Shown: positions 1 through 6,612, counted from the first letter of the stretch. The stretch is 8,614 nucleotides of DNA from JAFDVJ01 sp964487505 (GCA_964487505.1 CAZARD010000149.1:1-8614); one strand, 5' to 3'. Translations and numbers: made by a program. Notes: generated by a model not told the origin, from the letters alone.

Positions 1-284
1 ATCTGCACGTCGCGCTCGAACATTTCCATCGACAGCGCCGTCGGGCGTTCTTTCGAGTACTTCTCGACGATCGCCTTGAAGATCTCGAGCTGCAGCGCGT
101 GGGCGGTCGCGTCGTCGTGGTTCTCGCCGAGGAAGACGACGTTCACATCGCCCGCCGCCACGATGATCTGTTCGATCGTCGCCGGGTTTCCGGCGCGATC
201 GTAGATTCGGAAACCGGCATCGCCATTCTGACCAAAAACCGTGATCGACATAAGCAGAACAAAGAAGAGAGCTAGCGTTTTCAT
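1..284 (-). CDS. ChaN-like haem-binding-family secreted protein, 5' part only
   Basis: Reading leftwards from an ATG at 284-282, a frame stays open for 94 codons to the window edge, so the C-terminus is missing. The protein begins with a short basic and hydrophobic signal peptide (about residues 1-18, MKTLALFFVLLMSITVFG, then Q). There is no lipobox cysteine. Residues 49-57 read VVFLGENHD, followed by H62 and Q65, and then SMEMFERDVQ at 85-94. This pattern (GE-x-HD, later H and Q, then an 'EMFERDVQ' strand) is the N-terminal signature of the ChaN / Cofac_haem_bdg family, whose characterised members are iron-regulated and bind haem. The product should be exported. The gene lies downstream of the TonB-family gene on the same strand but behind an intrinsic terminator, so it probably has its own promoter; I found no convincing one in 285-378. 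Family assignment is fairly sure; haem binding here is inferred. Confidence 0.8.
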   Translation of the reverse strand, partial: MKTLALFFVLLMSITVFGQNGDAGFRIYDRAGNPATIEQIIVAAGDVNVVFLGENHDDATAHALQLEIFKAIVEKYSKERPTALSMEMFERDVQ

Positions 285-317
285 AGTGTTAAGTCACTTG
301 TAGCACAATTCGCGAAC

Positions 318-352
318 AAAAAAAACGTGAGCCGAAACCGTTCGGCCCACGT
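318..352 (-). terminator. Intrinsic terminator of the TonB-family gene
   Basis: Read on the minus strand, the arms ACGTG-x-GCCGAA (on + at 325-336) and TTCGGC-x-CACGT (341-352) form an 11-bp stem broken by one A/C mismatch, with a four-base loop. A run of eight T follows immediately (A8 on + at 318-325). It lies 27 bp past the stop codon of the TonB-family gene and 33 bp before the start of the ChaN-like gene. This is the classic rho-independent layout. It should end most transcription of the TonB gene before the ChaN-like gene. Confidence 0.88.
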
Positions 353-378
353 GACACAGAGGAAACACGGAATCTTCT

Positions 379-1716
379 TTAGTAGATCGTGAACGAGTAC
401 GCGATCCGTTTGTTCACGGTGTACGGAACGCCGTTCTTCTTTGCCGGAACGAAGCGGATGCTCTTGGCCGCGGCGATCGCCTTTTCGTTAAGTCCGTTCG
501 GGAGACCGCTGACGACCGACACCGCTCCGATCTGACCGCTCGCGAGGAAGGTCACGTTCAGCGTCACCGTCCCCTGGGTGTTAGCGATACGCGCGGCGTC
601 CGTATATCCCGGCTTCGGATTGTAGCTGATGGCGAGCCCCACCGTCGGACCGACCTTCACCGTCGTGTTTCGGAAGTCCTCATCGCCGCCCGGACCGGTG
701 CCCCCACCCTCACCGCCACCGGTACCGCTGCCGCGGCCACCGCCTGATCCGCTACCTAGTCCCCCACCTTCTCCAGACCCCTGGCCCCTTCCGCGGCCGG
801 TCCCCAATCCGCCGCCGCTGCCGGGTCCATCGGAAAGCCTGTCGCCTCCGACTTTCAGTCCATACGGTTCATCGGTCTTTTCGGCTTCACGGGCATTCTT
901 GTTTTGCGTCGCGATCAAAATCGCGAGATCAGGATTCGTCAACTGTACCGAACGCGAGGTCGGGGCAAACAGCGGATCCGGAACCTGAGCGGCCTCCCGG
1001 CCCTTCGAGGCCGGATCCTGCTCTTCCTTGCCGCCGCCGCCGCCGCCGCCGCCTTTATCCTTGTCTTTCTTCAGTTCGAGCTGCTCCTCGAACGGAATCG
1101 GCTCGACCTCGCCGACATAAGAGATCAGATCCGGCGTGTCGATAGCCGCGACGTCGAGGAACTTGCTGAACATCGAGTAAACGACACCGACACCGAATGC
1201 CCCGAAAAAGAACACAAAGAACCCGAGAAGCAACAGATTGCGTTGCTTGACGTTCTTCTCCTCGACGATCGTGATGTGATACGCGTCAGGATTGAAGTTC
1301 GCCGCCTGCGGATGATATGTCGCGTTGTACAGATCGGCCGCCGGCGCCGGTGAACTGAAAGCCATCGTCGGAACGGGCTCCGATATCACCTGCTCTTCAG
1401 GCACCTCATCCTCGAAGACCTCGTCATCGATCTCGAAACCTGCCGTCTCGACCACGGCCACCGGCTCCGAAGCGACCGGCGGCTCTTCGAACACAGTCCG
1501 TTCCGGCGCAGTCTCTTCGACGACAGGTGCGACGGGGGCGCTCGCGATAACTTCAGGAACCGGGACGTCATCGACATCCGCGAGCGTCTCCGGCTTCGCC
1601 CCAACGACCGGATTCATTTCGAATGCCGTCAGTTGCGCGCCGCAGTTCGGACAAAAGCCGAACTTCTCAGCAAATCCTTCCTCACAAGCGTTGCAGTATT
1701 TGACTATCTTTCCCAT
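379..1716 (-). CDS. TonB-family protein with N-terminal zinc ribbon
   Basis: The 445-aa product has four visible parts. Residues 8-25 carry C8-x2-C11-x10-C22-x2-C25, a zinc-ribbon knuckle pair. Residues 36-150 are acidic and rich in Pro, Val and Glu. One membrane helix spans about 161-183 and follows basic K157/R159, so the N-terminus with its zinc ribbon should be cytoplasmic. A long periplasmic linker follows, with K-G8-K at 221-230 and a Gly/Ser/Arg-rich stretch at 297-344. Residues 360-445 match a TonB C-terminal domain: NPKPGYTDAARIANTQGTV, then the 'AIAAAKSIRFVPAKKNGVP' helix-strand. TonB proteins pass inner-membrane energy to outer-membrane transporters; the zinc ribbon is not part of classical TonB and its role is unknown. 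An AAGAGG ribosome site sits 7 bp before the ATG. ExbB/ExbD partners are not in this window. The domain calls are secure. Whether it drives transport or is a TonB-domain protein of another kind is open. Confidence 0.9.
   Translation of the reverse strand: MGKIVKYCNACEEGFAEKFGFCPNCGAQLTAFEMNPVVGAKPETLADVDDVPVPEVIASAPVAPVVEETAPERTVFEEPPVASEPVAVVETAGFEIDDEVFEDEVPEEQVISEPVPTMAFSSPAPAADLYNATYHPQAANFNPDAYHITIVEEKNVKQRNLLLLGFFVFFFGAFGVGVVYSMFSKFLDVAAIDTPDLISYVGEVEPIPFEEQLELKKDKDKGGGGGGGGKEEQDPASKGREAAQVPDPLFAPTSRSVQLTNPDLAILIATQNKNAREAEKTDEPYGLKVGGDRLSDGPGSGGGLGTGRGRGQGSGEGGGLGSGSGGGRGSGTGGGEGGGTGPGGDEDFRNTTVKVGPTVGLAISYNPKPGYTDAARIANTQGTVTLNVTFLASGQIGAVSVVSGLPNGLNEKAIAAAKSIRFVPAKKNGVPYTVNKRIAYSFTIY
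1030..1053. repeat. (GCC)8 trinucleotide tract coding for Gly8
   Basis: Eight perfect GCC units on the plus strand read as eight identical GGC glycine codons in the TonB-family gene (residues 222-229), bracketed by lysines. Because all units are identical, strand slippage could add or remove whole glycines without breaking the frame, changing the length of the periplasmic linker just after the membrane helix. The other Gly-rich stretch of the same gene (685-828) uses mixed codons and is not a simple repeat. Confidence 0.9.
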
Positions 1717-1739
1717 TCTCCAGCCTCTTCAATCGTTCG

Positions 1740-1758
1740 CGACGCGGGCTCCGCGTCG
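1740..1758. other. Perfect inverted repeat in leader of TonB-family gene
   Basis: CGACGCGG, a three-base spacer, and CCGCGTCG form a perfect 8-bp inverted repeat. It lies between the predicted leftward promoter and the TonB-family start codon at 1716, so it would be in the 5' leader of that mRNA. On the minus strand a run of six T precedes the hairpin rather than following it, so it is not a terminator for that gene. It could be a leader hairpin or a repressor site. Its function is unknown. Confidence 0.4.
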
Positions 1759-1774
1759 GCGAAAAAACCAAATG

Positions 1775-1802
1775 ATTCTATCACGAAATCGACGGAAGTT
1801 AA
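1775..1802 (-). promoter_or_regulatory. Candidate sigma70-type promoter, leftward, for TonB-family gene
   Basis: On the minus strand TTAACT (1802-1797) and TAGAAT (1780-1775) are separated by 16 bp. They match the -35 consensus at 4 of 6 and the -10 at 5 of 6 positions. The start point would fall near 1768, giving a leader of about 50 nt that contains the 1740-1758 inverted repeat. The region is AT-richer than the coding sequence around it. Prediction is by eye only. Confidence 0.4.
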
Positions 1803-1866
1803 GTTTTCATCGAGGGATTTCGAATCGCCTCCCGCCGAATTACAATTATCTAGATGCCTCGTCCGC

Positions 1867-1895
1867 TTGAAACTTTGCCTGCCGGCATTTAAAAT
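1867..1895 (+). promoter_or_regulatory. Strong candidate sigma70-type promoter for the seven-gene operon
   Basis: TTGAAA (1867-1872) and TAAAAT (1890-1895) each match consensus at 5 of 6 positions and are separated by the ideal 17 bp. Such AT-rich boxes are unlikely by chance in this GC-rich sequence. Transcription would begin near 1902, leaving a leader of about 80 nt before the ATG at 1981. That leader holds a direct repeat CCGGCAAC at 1940-1947 and 1958-1965 (18 bp apart), which may or may not be regulatory. Confidence 0.55.
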
Positions 1896-1980
1896 TTCGG
1901 GGAATCGACGGTCCGGCCTGACAACGCTTCGACGTATATCCGGCAACTAAGTTCTGACCGGCAACGGAAACGATAATCAA

Positions 1981-3270
1981 ATGAGAAACAAATCGAATCG
2001 GCTGATCAGAGTATTGATCGCGACGGCGCTTTTCGCGACCGGCGCAACCGGCGCGCTTGCCCAGACGGGCGCACCGCGCGACGAGCGCCTGCTCAACGGA
2101 CTTCGGCTGCTCGTCTGGAACGCGCCCGGCAACAACAAGGTCTCGGTCAAGACCCGCATCCATAGCGGCTCGGCCTTCGATCCATTGGGAAAGGAAGGAA
2201 CGATGAAGCTCCTGTCGGAGATCATCTTCCCGAACGACGCTGCCCGCGATTTCTTCCGTGAGGACCTCGGCGGCGATCTCGAGATCGTTTGCACGTACGA
2301 CTACATCCAGGTCAACGCCACCGGCGACGCGGACAAGATCCTGACGATTCTCGAGACGCTGGCGACGGCGCTGACTAACCCGCAGATCAACAAAGAGACG
2401 ACCGAGCGCGTCAAGGAGTCCCATCTCCCGAAACTCGCCGAACGCGAAGCCGATCCGGCGTACATCGCGGACCGGGCCGTCGCCAGGCGCCTGCTCGGCA
2501 ATTACCCGCTCGGGCGGCCGATTTGGGGAACGCCCGAAAGCGTCGCAAAGGTCGATTTCGCGGACCTCTTGTTTGCGAAGGAACGGTTCCTGACCGCCGA
2601 CAACGCGACGGTCACGGTCAGCGGCGCCGTCAAGGCCGATCTCGTGCTCCGCGCCGCGAAGAGGCTTTTCGGAAGCTGGCTGAAGGCCGACAAGAAAGTT
2701 CCCGCGACTTTCGCGCAACCCGAAGCCCCGCCCGCCAAGATGGCGTTCATCGACGCAACGGCCGCCAATGTCAGCGAATTGCGGTTCGCGATCCGCGGCG
2801 TGGCCCGTTCTGACACGGATTATCACGCGATGAAGATCGCCCGCGCCGTTCTCGAGCGCCGCGTCCGCGCCCGCGAGGGCCAGCGGGCGTTCGTCAGGGC
2901 GGATTCCGGGGTTCTGCCGGGGATCGTCGTCATCGGCGTCAACGCCTGGAACCTCGCGACGGTCCGAAAGGTCGGCGCCGAGGTCACGCTTCCTGCCGAC
3001 ATTGGCGATTACCCCGGCGTCTTCCTGAACACGCCTGTCAGTGCCGAGGAGTTTGAAGCGGCGAAGCGGGAAACGGCGGAGTCGGCAGCGCGGCTCGACA
3101 CGCCCGAAAATTGGCTCGACGCGCATACTTTCCGTCTGGCCTCGGTCAAGGACGATCAGGCGGCGTTTATGGCGACGGCGCTGGCGGACGTCCAGCGCGC
3201 GCTTGACCGTATGAAAGGCAATCCGACCGCTTCCCTTTTGCTGATAACCCCGACAGCTGCGTCTAATTGA
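1981..3270 (+). CDS. Secreted M16 peptidase-like protein lacking the zinc motif
   Basis: The 429-aa product starts with a signal peptide (basic RNKSNRLIR, hydrophobic core, cleavage likely after A27 in GALA-Q). The mature part follows the M16 (insulinase/processing peptidase) pattern: LLNGLRLLVWNAPGNNKVSV (37-56), then GSAFDPLGKEGTMKLLSEII, and later RREDDP-like EREADP (154-159), NYPLGRPIWGTPESVAKV (174-191) and NATVTVSGAVKADLV (208-222). Where active members carry H-x-x-E-H, this one reads KLLSE (76-80). The downstream glutamate ligand also appears replaced, by about K151. It is therefore predicted to be a non-catalytic M16 homologue, like the inactive partner subunits known in this family. 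Length fits one M16 half (two lobes), though the C-terminal lobe is shortened. No catalytic partner lies in the window. No clear Shine-Dalgarno precedes the ATG; GGAAA sits about 10 bp upstream. It is the first gene of the operon, with menG 3 bp downstream. Confidence 0.82.
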   Translation: MRNKSNRLIRVLIATALFATGATGALAQTGAPRDERLLNGLRLLVWNAPGNNKVSVKTRIHSGSAFDPLGKEGTMKLLSEIIFPNDAARDFFREDLGGDLEIVCTYDYIQVNATGDADKILTILETLATALTNPQINKETTERVKESHLPKLAEREADPAYIADRAVARRLLGNYPLGRPIWGTPESVAKVDFADLLFAKERFLTADNATVTVSGAVKADLVLRAAKRLFGSWLKADKKVPATFAQPEAPPAKMAFIDATAANVSELRFAIRGVARSDTDYHAMKIARAVLERRVRAREGQRAFVRADSGVLPGIVVIGVNAWNLATVRKVGAEVTLPADIGDYPGVFLNTPVSAEEFEAAKRETAESAARLDTPENWLDAHTFRLASVKDDQAAFMATALADVQRALDRMKGNPTASLLLITPTAASN

Positions 3271-3273
3271 TCT

Positions 3274-4002
3274 ATGGCAAACGATAGAACCGCCGGCGAA
3301 CTTGAACACGCGCGGGCCGTCCGGGAGATGTTCGGGGGCATCGCCGGCAAGTACGACTTCCTCAATCATTTTCTCTCCGTCAACATTGACAAGCGCTGGC
3401 GGCGTCTCGTGTCGCGGTCGCTGGCCGATATCCTCGGCAACGAAAATGCGCTCGTGCTCGACGTCGCCTGCGGCACGGGCGATCTGGCGGTCGAATTGCG
3501 CCGCGCCGGTAAGGCCTCGGTCATCGGCACGGACTTTTGCCGTCCGATGCTCGCCGTCGCCGCCGCGAAGAACGAAAAGAACGGACTTTCGATCCCTTAT
3601 CTCGAGGCCGACGGAATGAACCTCTCGTTCGCCGACGCGACCTTCGACGCCATCACGATCGCCTTCGGTCTGCGCAATTTCTCGAATTGGAAGACGGGCC
3701 TCGTCGAATTCGATCGTCTGCTCAAACCCGGCGGCAGGCTCGCTATACTCGAGTTCTCGTCGCCGGTCGTTCCCGGCTTCCGTCAGCTTTTCCGTTTCTA
3801 CTTCACGCGGATTCTGCCACGGATCGGCGGGGCCGTCAGCGGTTCGCGCGGCGCCTACGAGTATCTTCCGAGCTCGGTCTCCAAGTTCCCCGATCAAAAG
3901 GGACTGGCGCAAATGCTCGAAGAAACGGGTTTCACCGACGTCTCCTACCGCAATCTGACGGGCGGGATTGCTGCTTTGCATTTGGCGACGAAAAAATTAT
4001 AA
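3274..4002 (+). CDS. menG: Demethylmenaquinone methyltransferase (MenG/UbiE family)
   Basis: This 242-aa class I SAM-dependent methyltransferase catalyses the C-methylation that turns demethylmenaquinone into menaquinone (or the equivalent ubiquinone step), on the cytoplasmic side of the membrane. Family hallmarks are all visible: YDFLNHFLSVNIDKRWR (27-43) is the UbiE signature; VLDVACGTGDLA (61-72) is the SAM-binding motif I; GTDFCRPML (85-93) follows; FGLRNF (131-136) and RLLKPGGRLAILEFS (148-162) are the later motifs; YEYLPSSVSKFP (195-206) and LTGGIAALH (228-236) close the fold. The length is normal for the family. The start lies 3 bp after the upstream stop with no Shine-Dalgarno, suggesting translational coupling. 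I prefer menG over ubiE because the inferred host group uses menaquinone, but sequence alone does not separate the two. Its place between an M16-like gene and permeases looks like a housekeeping gene captured in the operon. Confidence 0.93.
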   Translation: MANDRTAGELEHARAVREMFGGIAGKYDFLNHFLSVNIDKRWRRLVSRSLADILGNENALVLDVACGTGDLAVELRRAGKASVIGTDFCRPMLAVAAAKNEKNGLSIPYLEADGMNLSFADATFDAITIAFGLRNFSNWKTGLVEFDRLLKPGGRLAILEFSSPVVPGFRQLFRFYFTRILPRIGGAVSGSRGAYEYLPSSVSKFPDQKGLAQMLEETGFTDVSYRNLTGGIAALHLATKKL

Positions 4003-4003
4003 A
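3975..4003 (+). promoter_or_regulatory. Possible internal promoter for permease-pxp block
   Basis: TTTGCA (3975-3980) and TATAAA (3998-4003) are spaced 17 bp and overlap the last codons of menG. The -10 box matches consensus at 5 of 6, the -35 at 4 of 6. A start near 4010 would leave about 20 nt before the permease ATG at 4030. Part of the AT richness comes from the terminal Lys-Lys-Leu-stop codons, so chance is a real alternative. Confidence 0.3.
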
Positions 4004-4029
4004 ATCACGCATCGTTTTCGCCTTCCGCG

Positions 4030-5127
4030 ATGAAATACAAGCTGCTCAATTTCCTCCGTCAGTTCGGACTGCTGCTGCTCGTGGTGTGGACCGTCGTCTC
4101 GCTCGTGACGCTACTGATCGAGCTGGTGCCCGGAGATCCGGCGACCGCCATCCTCGGCGAGAACGCAACGCCCGAACAGATCAGCGGTTTCCGCGTCAAG
4201 CACGGTCTCGACAAGCCGGCCTTCTTTTTCACCTACAGCCGGAACGAGGAGCTTTTCAAGGGATTTGAGGAGTTCAAGCGGCGTCCCGACGAGGCTGAAC
4301 GGCGGACCAATCAGAATTCGCTGACGAGTTTCTTCGAGGATCTCGCGACCGAGATCAAGACCCGCGAGTTCCGCTGGCACGGCTTCGACAACCGTTATCT
4401 AAATTACTGGAGAGGCGTCATCCGCGGCGATCTCGGGAATTCCTTCAAGACCGACACGCCGGTTCTCGGCCTTATCCTCGAGCGGTATCCGAACACGATC
4501 AAACTCGCCCTCGCGGCAATGTTCATCGCGATCCTGATCGCGATCCCGCTCGGCGTGCTGGCGGGCACGCGGAAGGGCTCGCTCGTAGATAACTTCTCTT
4601 CGTTCTTCGCGCTTCTCGGGATATCGCTGCCGACTTTCGTCATCGGCCCGTTCCTCGTTTATGTTTTTGCCGTCAAGTTCCGCATCTTCAGCGCGACCGG
4701 AAGCCTCTACCCGGAAGACATCGTGCTTCCGGCTGTGACGCTCGGGGCCGCGCTTTCAGCGATCCTGACGAGAATGGTCCGCAGTTCGGTGATAGAGGAA
4801 CTCGGCGAGGATTACGTCCGCACCGCGCGCGCGAAGGGCCTGTCCGAACGGACCGTGATCTACAAGCACGTTTTGAAGAACGGACTGATCCCGGTCGTGA
4901 CGATCCTCGGGCTCCAGCTCGGCGTGCTTCTCGCGGGCTCGATCATCACCGAGAAGATCTTTGCGTGGCAGGGCCTCGGACTGCTGCTGCTCGACGACGG
5001 CATCGCGAAGCGCGATTACCGTCTTGTTCAGGGATGCGTTCTGGTGATCAGCGTAACCTATATTTTCGCGAACACGCTGACGGATTGGATCTACCGCCTG
5101 CTCGACCCGCGGATCAGGCTTTCGTGA
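4030..5127 (+). CDS. DppB/OppB-type ABC transporter permease with enlarged first periplasmic loop
   Basis: The 365-aa inner-membrane protein belongs to the peptide/nickel ABC permease family. The first helix (about 11-31) is followed by the usual LVPGDPATAILGENATPEQI (32-51) and LDKP (60-63). The core resumes at YWRGVIRGDLGNSF (126-139), with about five more helices (roughly 158-180, 192-216, 231-251, 288-308, 336-352). The EAA-type coupling loop that contacts the ATPase is EDYVRTARAKGLSERT (260-275) plus IYKHVLKNGLIP. The family-typical ending DWIYRLLDPRIR (352-363) is present. Residues about 64-121 form a charged insertion where most relatives have roughly a dozen residues, which explains the extra length (about 310-340 aa is usual). 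It pairs with the DppC-type gene 1 bp downstream. No ATPase or substrate-binding protein is encoded in the window. Peptide or 5-oxoproline transport is inferred from family and neighbours. Confidence 0.9.
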   Translation: MKYKLLNFLRQFGLLLLVVWTVVSLVTLLIELVPGDPATAILGENATPEQISGFRVKHGLDKPAFFFTYSRNEELFKGFEEFKRRPDEAERRTNQNSLTSFFEDLATEIKTREFRWHGFDNRYLNYWRGVIRGDLGNSFKTDTPVLGLILERYPNTIKLALAAMFIAILIAIPLGVLAGTRKGSLVDNFSSFFALLGISLPTFVIGPFLVYVFAVKFRIFSATGSLYPEDIVLPAVTLGAALSAILTRMVRSSVIEELGEDYVRTARAKGLSERTVIYKHVLKNGLIPVVTILGLQLGVLLAGSIITEKIFAWQGLGLLLLDDGIAKRDYRLVQGCVLVISVTYIFANTLTDWIYRLLDPRIRLS

Positions 5128-5128
5128 T

Positions 5129-5941
5129 ATGAACCGGCTCGGCTACATCGGCATCGCGATCATCACCGTCATCGTTCTGATGGCGGTCTTCGCGCCGTTC
5201 CTCGCGTCGTGGGACGCGGCGACGCTGCCGGTCACGGGGACCCGACTGGCGCCGCCCTCGGCAACACATTGGTTCGGCACCGACGTTCTCGGTTACGACG
5301 TGTTCGCGCGCGTCGTCTACGGCGCGCGCATTTCGCTCCAGGTCGGCGTGACGGTGACCGTCATCTCAGCGATCTTCGGGATGATCATCGGCGCGATCGC
5401 CGGATTCTACGGCGGGATCGTCGACAAGTTGCTGTCGGGTTATCTCTTCAACGTCTTCCTCGCGTTTCCCGGACTTTTGCTCGCGATCGCGCTCGTCGCG
5501 TTCCTCGGCGCGGGCCTCGGAAAAATGATACTCGCCTTGTGCATCATCGGTTGGGTCGGATACGCCCGGGTGATGCGCGGCCAGGTCCTGAAGGTCCGCG
5601 AATTCGATTTCGTCCAGGCGGCGCGAGCGCTCGGCGCGAGCAATATGCGGATCCTTTTCACCCATATCCTGCCGAACGCGATCCAGCCGCTGATCGTGCA
5701 GGCCTCGCTCGGAATGGCGGGGGCTGTCCTTTCTGAAGCGTCTTTGTCGTTCCTCGGCCTCGGCATTCCGCCGCCGACGCCGTCTTGGGGCACGATGATC
5801 GAGGACGCGCGGACGACGTACACCATCGCGCCGCACACGCTTTTCGTTCCGGGGCTCGCGATCGCGCTGACGGTCCTCGCCTTCAATTTCATCGGCGACG
5901 GGCTTCGCGAGTACCTCGATCCGAAGCAGCGCCGCCGCTGA
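5129..5941 (+). CDS. DppC/OppC-type ABC transporter permease
   Basis: This 270-aa inner-membrane protein is the second permease subunit of a peptide/nickel-type ABC importer. After the first helix (about 5-26) comes the conserved periplasmic segment HWFGTDVLGYDVFARVVYGA (47-66), then a helical core. The cytoplasmic EAA loop DFVQAARALGASNMRILFTH (160-179) is followed by ILPNAIQPLIV. Two further family markers are visible: LSEASLSFLGLGIPPPTPSW (201-220) and GDGLREYLDP (256-265) at the end. Length is slightly short for the family because the cytoplasmic tail before helix 1 is nearly absent. The ATG sits 1 bp after the DppB-type stop, so the two are almost certainly translated together and form the heterodimeric channel. 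Its stop is 5 bp before pxpB. The family is certain; the substrate is not. Confidence 0.93.
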   Translation: MNRLGYIGIAIITVIVLMAVFAPFLASWDAATLPVTGTRLAPPSATHWFGTDVLGYDVFARVVYGARISLQVGVTVTVISAIFGMIIGAIAGFYGGIVDKLLSGYLFNVFLAFPGLLLAIALVAFLGAGLGKMILALCIIGWVGYARVMRGQVLKVREFDFVQAARALGASNMRILFTHILPNAIQPLIVQASLGMAGAVLSEASLSFLGLGIPPPTPSWGTMIEDARTTYTIAPHTLFVPGLAIALTVLAFNFIGDGLREYLDPKQRRR

Positions 5942-5946
5942 CCGCA

Positions 5947-6612
5947 ATGACCGACGATCTCAGAATCTTTCCGCTCGGGGTCGACGCCTTGACGATCGAT
6001 TTCGGCAACATCATCTCGGCCGACGTCAATGACCGCGTTCTGTCGCTTGAACGCGCGATCCACACATCGCCTTTCGAAGGCTTTGTCGAAACGGTTCCGG
6101 CATTCGCATCGCTGACCGTCATTTTCGATCCGCTCAAGGTCGTCCGCGCCCAACGATCAAGCGCCCTGTCGGTGGTCGAGTCGCATCTGCGCGACCTCGC
6201 CGCTCGATCGTATGCCGAACGGTCCGACGCCTCGTCCCACGTTATCCCCGTCGATTTCCGGGACGCGCCCGATCTCGCCGAGATGTCCGACCGGATCGGA
6301 GTTTCCGAGGACGAGATCGTTTCGATCTTCACATCGCGCGAATACCGCGTATTTATGCTCGGATTCCTTCCCGGATTCGCGTATATGGGCGAGGTCGACG
6401 AGCGGATCGCAATGCCGCGAAAGGCGACGCCGCGGACACGTGTCGCAAAAGGCAGCGTCGGCATCGCCGGCCGCCAGACCGGGATCTATCCCGTCGAATC
6501 GCCGGGCGGTTGGCAGATTATCGGCCGCACCGATCTCGAGCTTTTCGAGCGCGACAACGAGCCGCCCGCACTTTTGGAGCCGGGCGATAGGGTGAGGTTC
6601 ATTTCGGTATGA
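5947..6612 (+). CDS. pxpB: 5-oxoprolinase subunit B
   Basis: PxpB (KipI/YbgJ family) works with PxpC and PxpA in the cytoplasm to hydrolyse 5-oxoproline to glutamate with ATP. The 221-aa length is normal. Visible family motifs are VPAFASLTVIFDP (50-62), YRVFMLGFLPGFAYMG (133-148), PRKATPRTRVAKGSVGIAG (157-175) and QTGIYPVESPGGWQIIGRT (177-195), ending with LLEPGDRVRFI (209-219). The frame stays open upstream to 5785 inside the permease gene, but that part does not resemble PxpB. The ATG at 5947, 5 bp after the permease stop, fits the family N-terminus. One oddity is residue 128, which is Phe (TTC at 6328-6330) in the sequence EIVSIFTSREY, where most relatives I recall have His. The stop overlaps the pxpC start by four bases (ATGA). 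No Shine-Dalgarno is evident. Confidence 0.92.
   Translation: MTDDLRIFPLGVDALTIDFGNIISADVNDRVLSLERAIHTSPFEGFVETVPAFASLTVIFDPLKVVRAQRSSALSVVESHLRDLAARSYAERSDASSHVIPVDFRDAPDLAEMSDRIGVSEDEIVSIFTSREYRVFMLGFLPGFAYMGEVDERIAMPRKATPRTRVAKGSVGIAGRQTGIYPVESPGGWQIIGRTDLELFERDNEPPALLEPGDRVRFISV

Noticed and set aside
685..828. Collagen-like or PE_PGRS-type repeat protein domain
   Set aside because: The Gly-rich stretch lacks a Gly-X-Y period and is best read as a flexible linker before the TonB C-terminal domain.
904..1353. Plus-strand frames opposite the TonB-family gene, including a poly-alanine one
   Set aside because: They are antisense readings of the Gly and Pro/Glu-rich coding sequence; poly-Ala is just the shifted GCC repeat.
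1740..1758. Terminator or attenuator in the TonB leader
   Set aside because: On the transcribed strand the T run comes before the hairpin, the wrong order for a terminator; no competing stem or leader peptide was seen.
1704..1946. 80-codon minus-strand frame covering the divergent gap
   Set aside because: It overlaps both promoter candidates, has no recognisable motif, and enters the TonB gene in another frame.
1846..3981. A 711-codon open frame on the minus strand opposite the M16-like gene and menG
   Set aside because: It runs antisense across two clearly recognisable genes. Its translation is Arg/Asp/Glu-rich low-complexity sequence typical of reverse frames in GC-rich genes, with no family motif.
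5785..5946. Longer N-terminal extension of PxpB starting inside the permease gene
   Set aside because: The extra 54 residues do not resemble PxpB and overlap the conserved permease C-terminus; the ATG at 5947 fits the family start.
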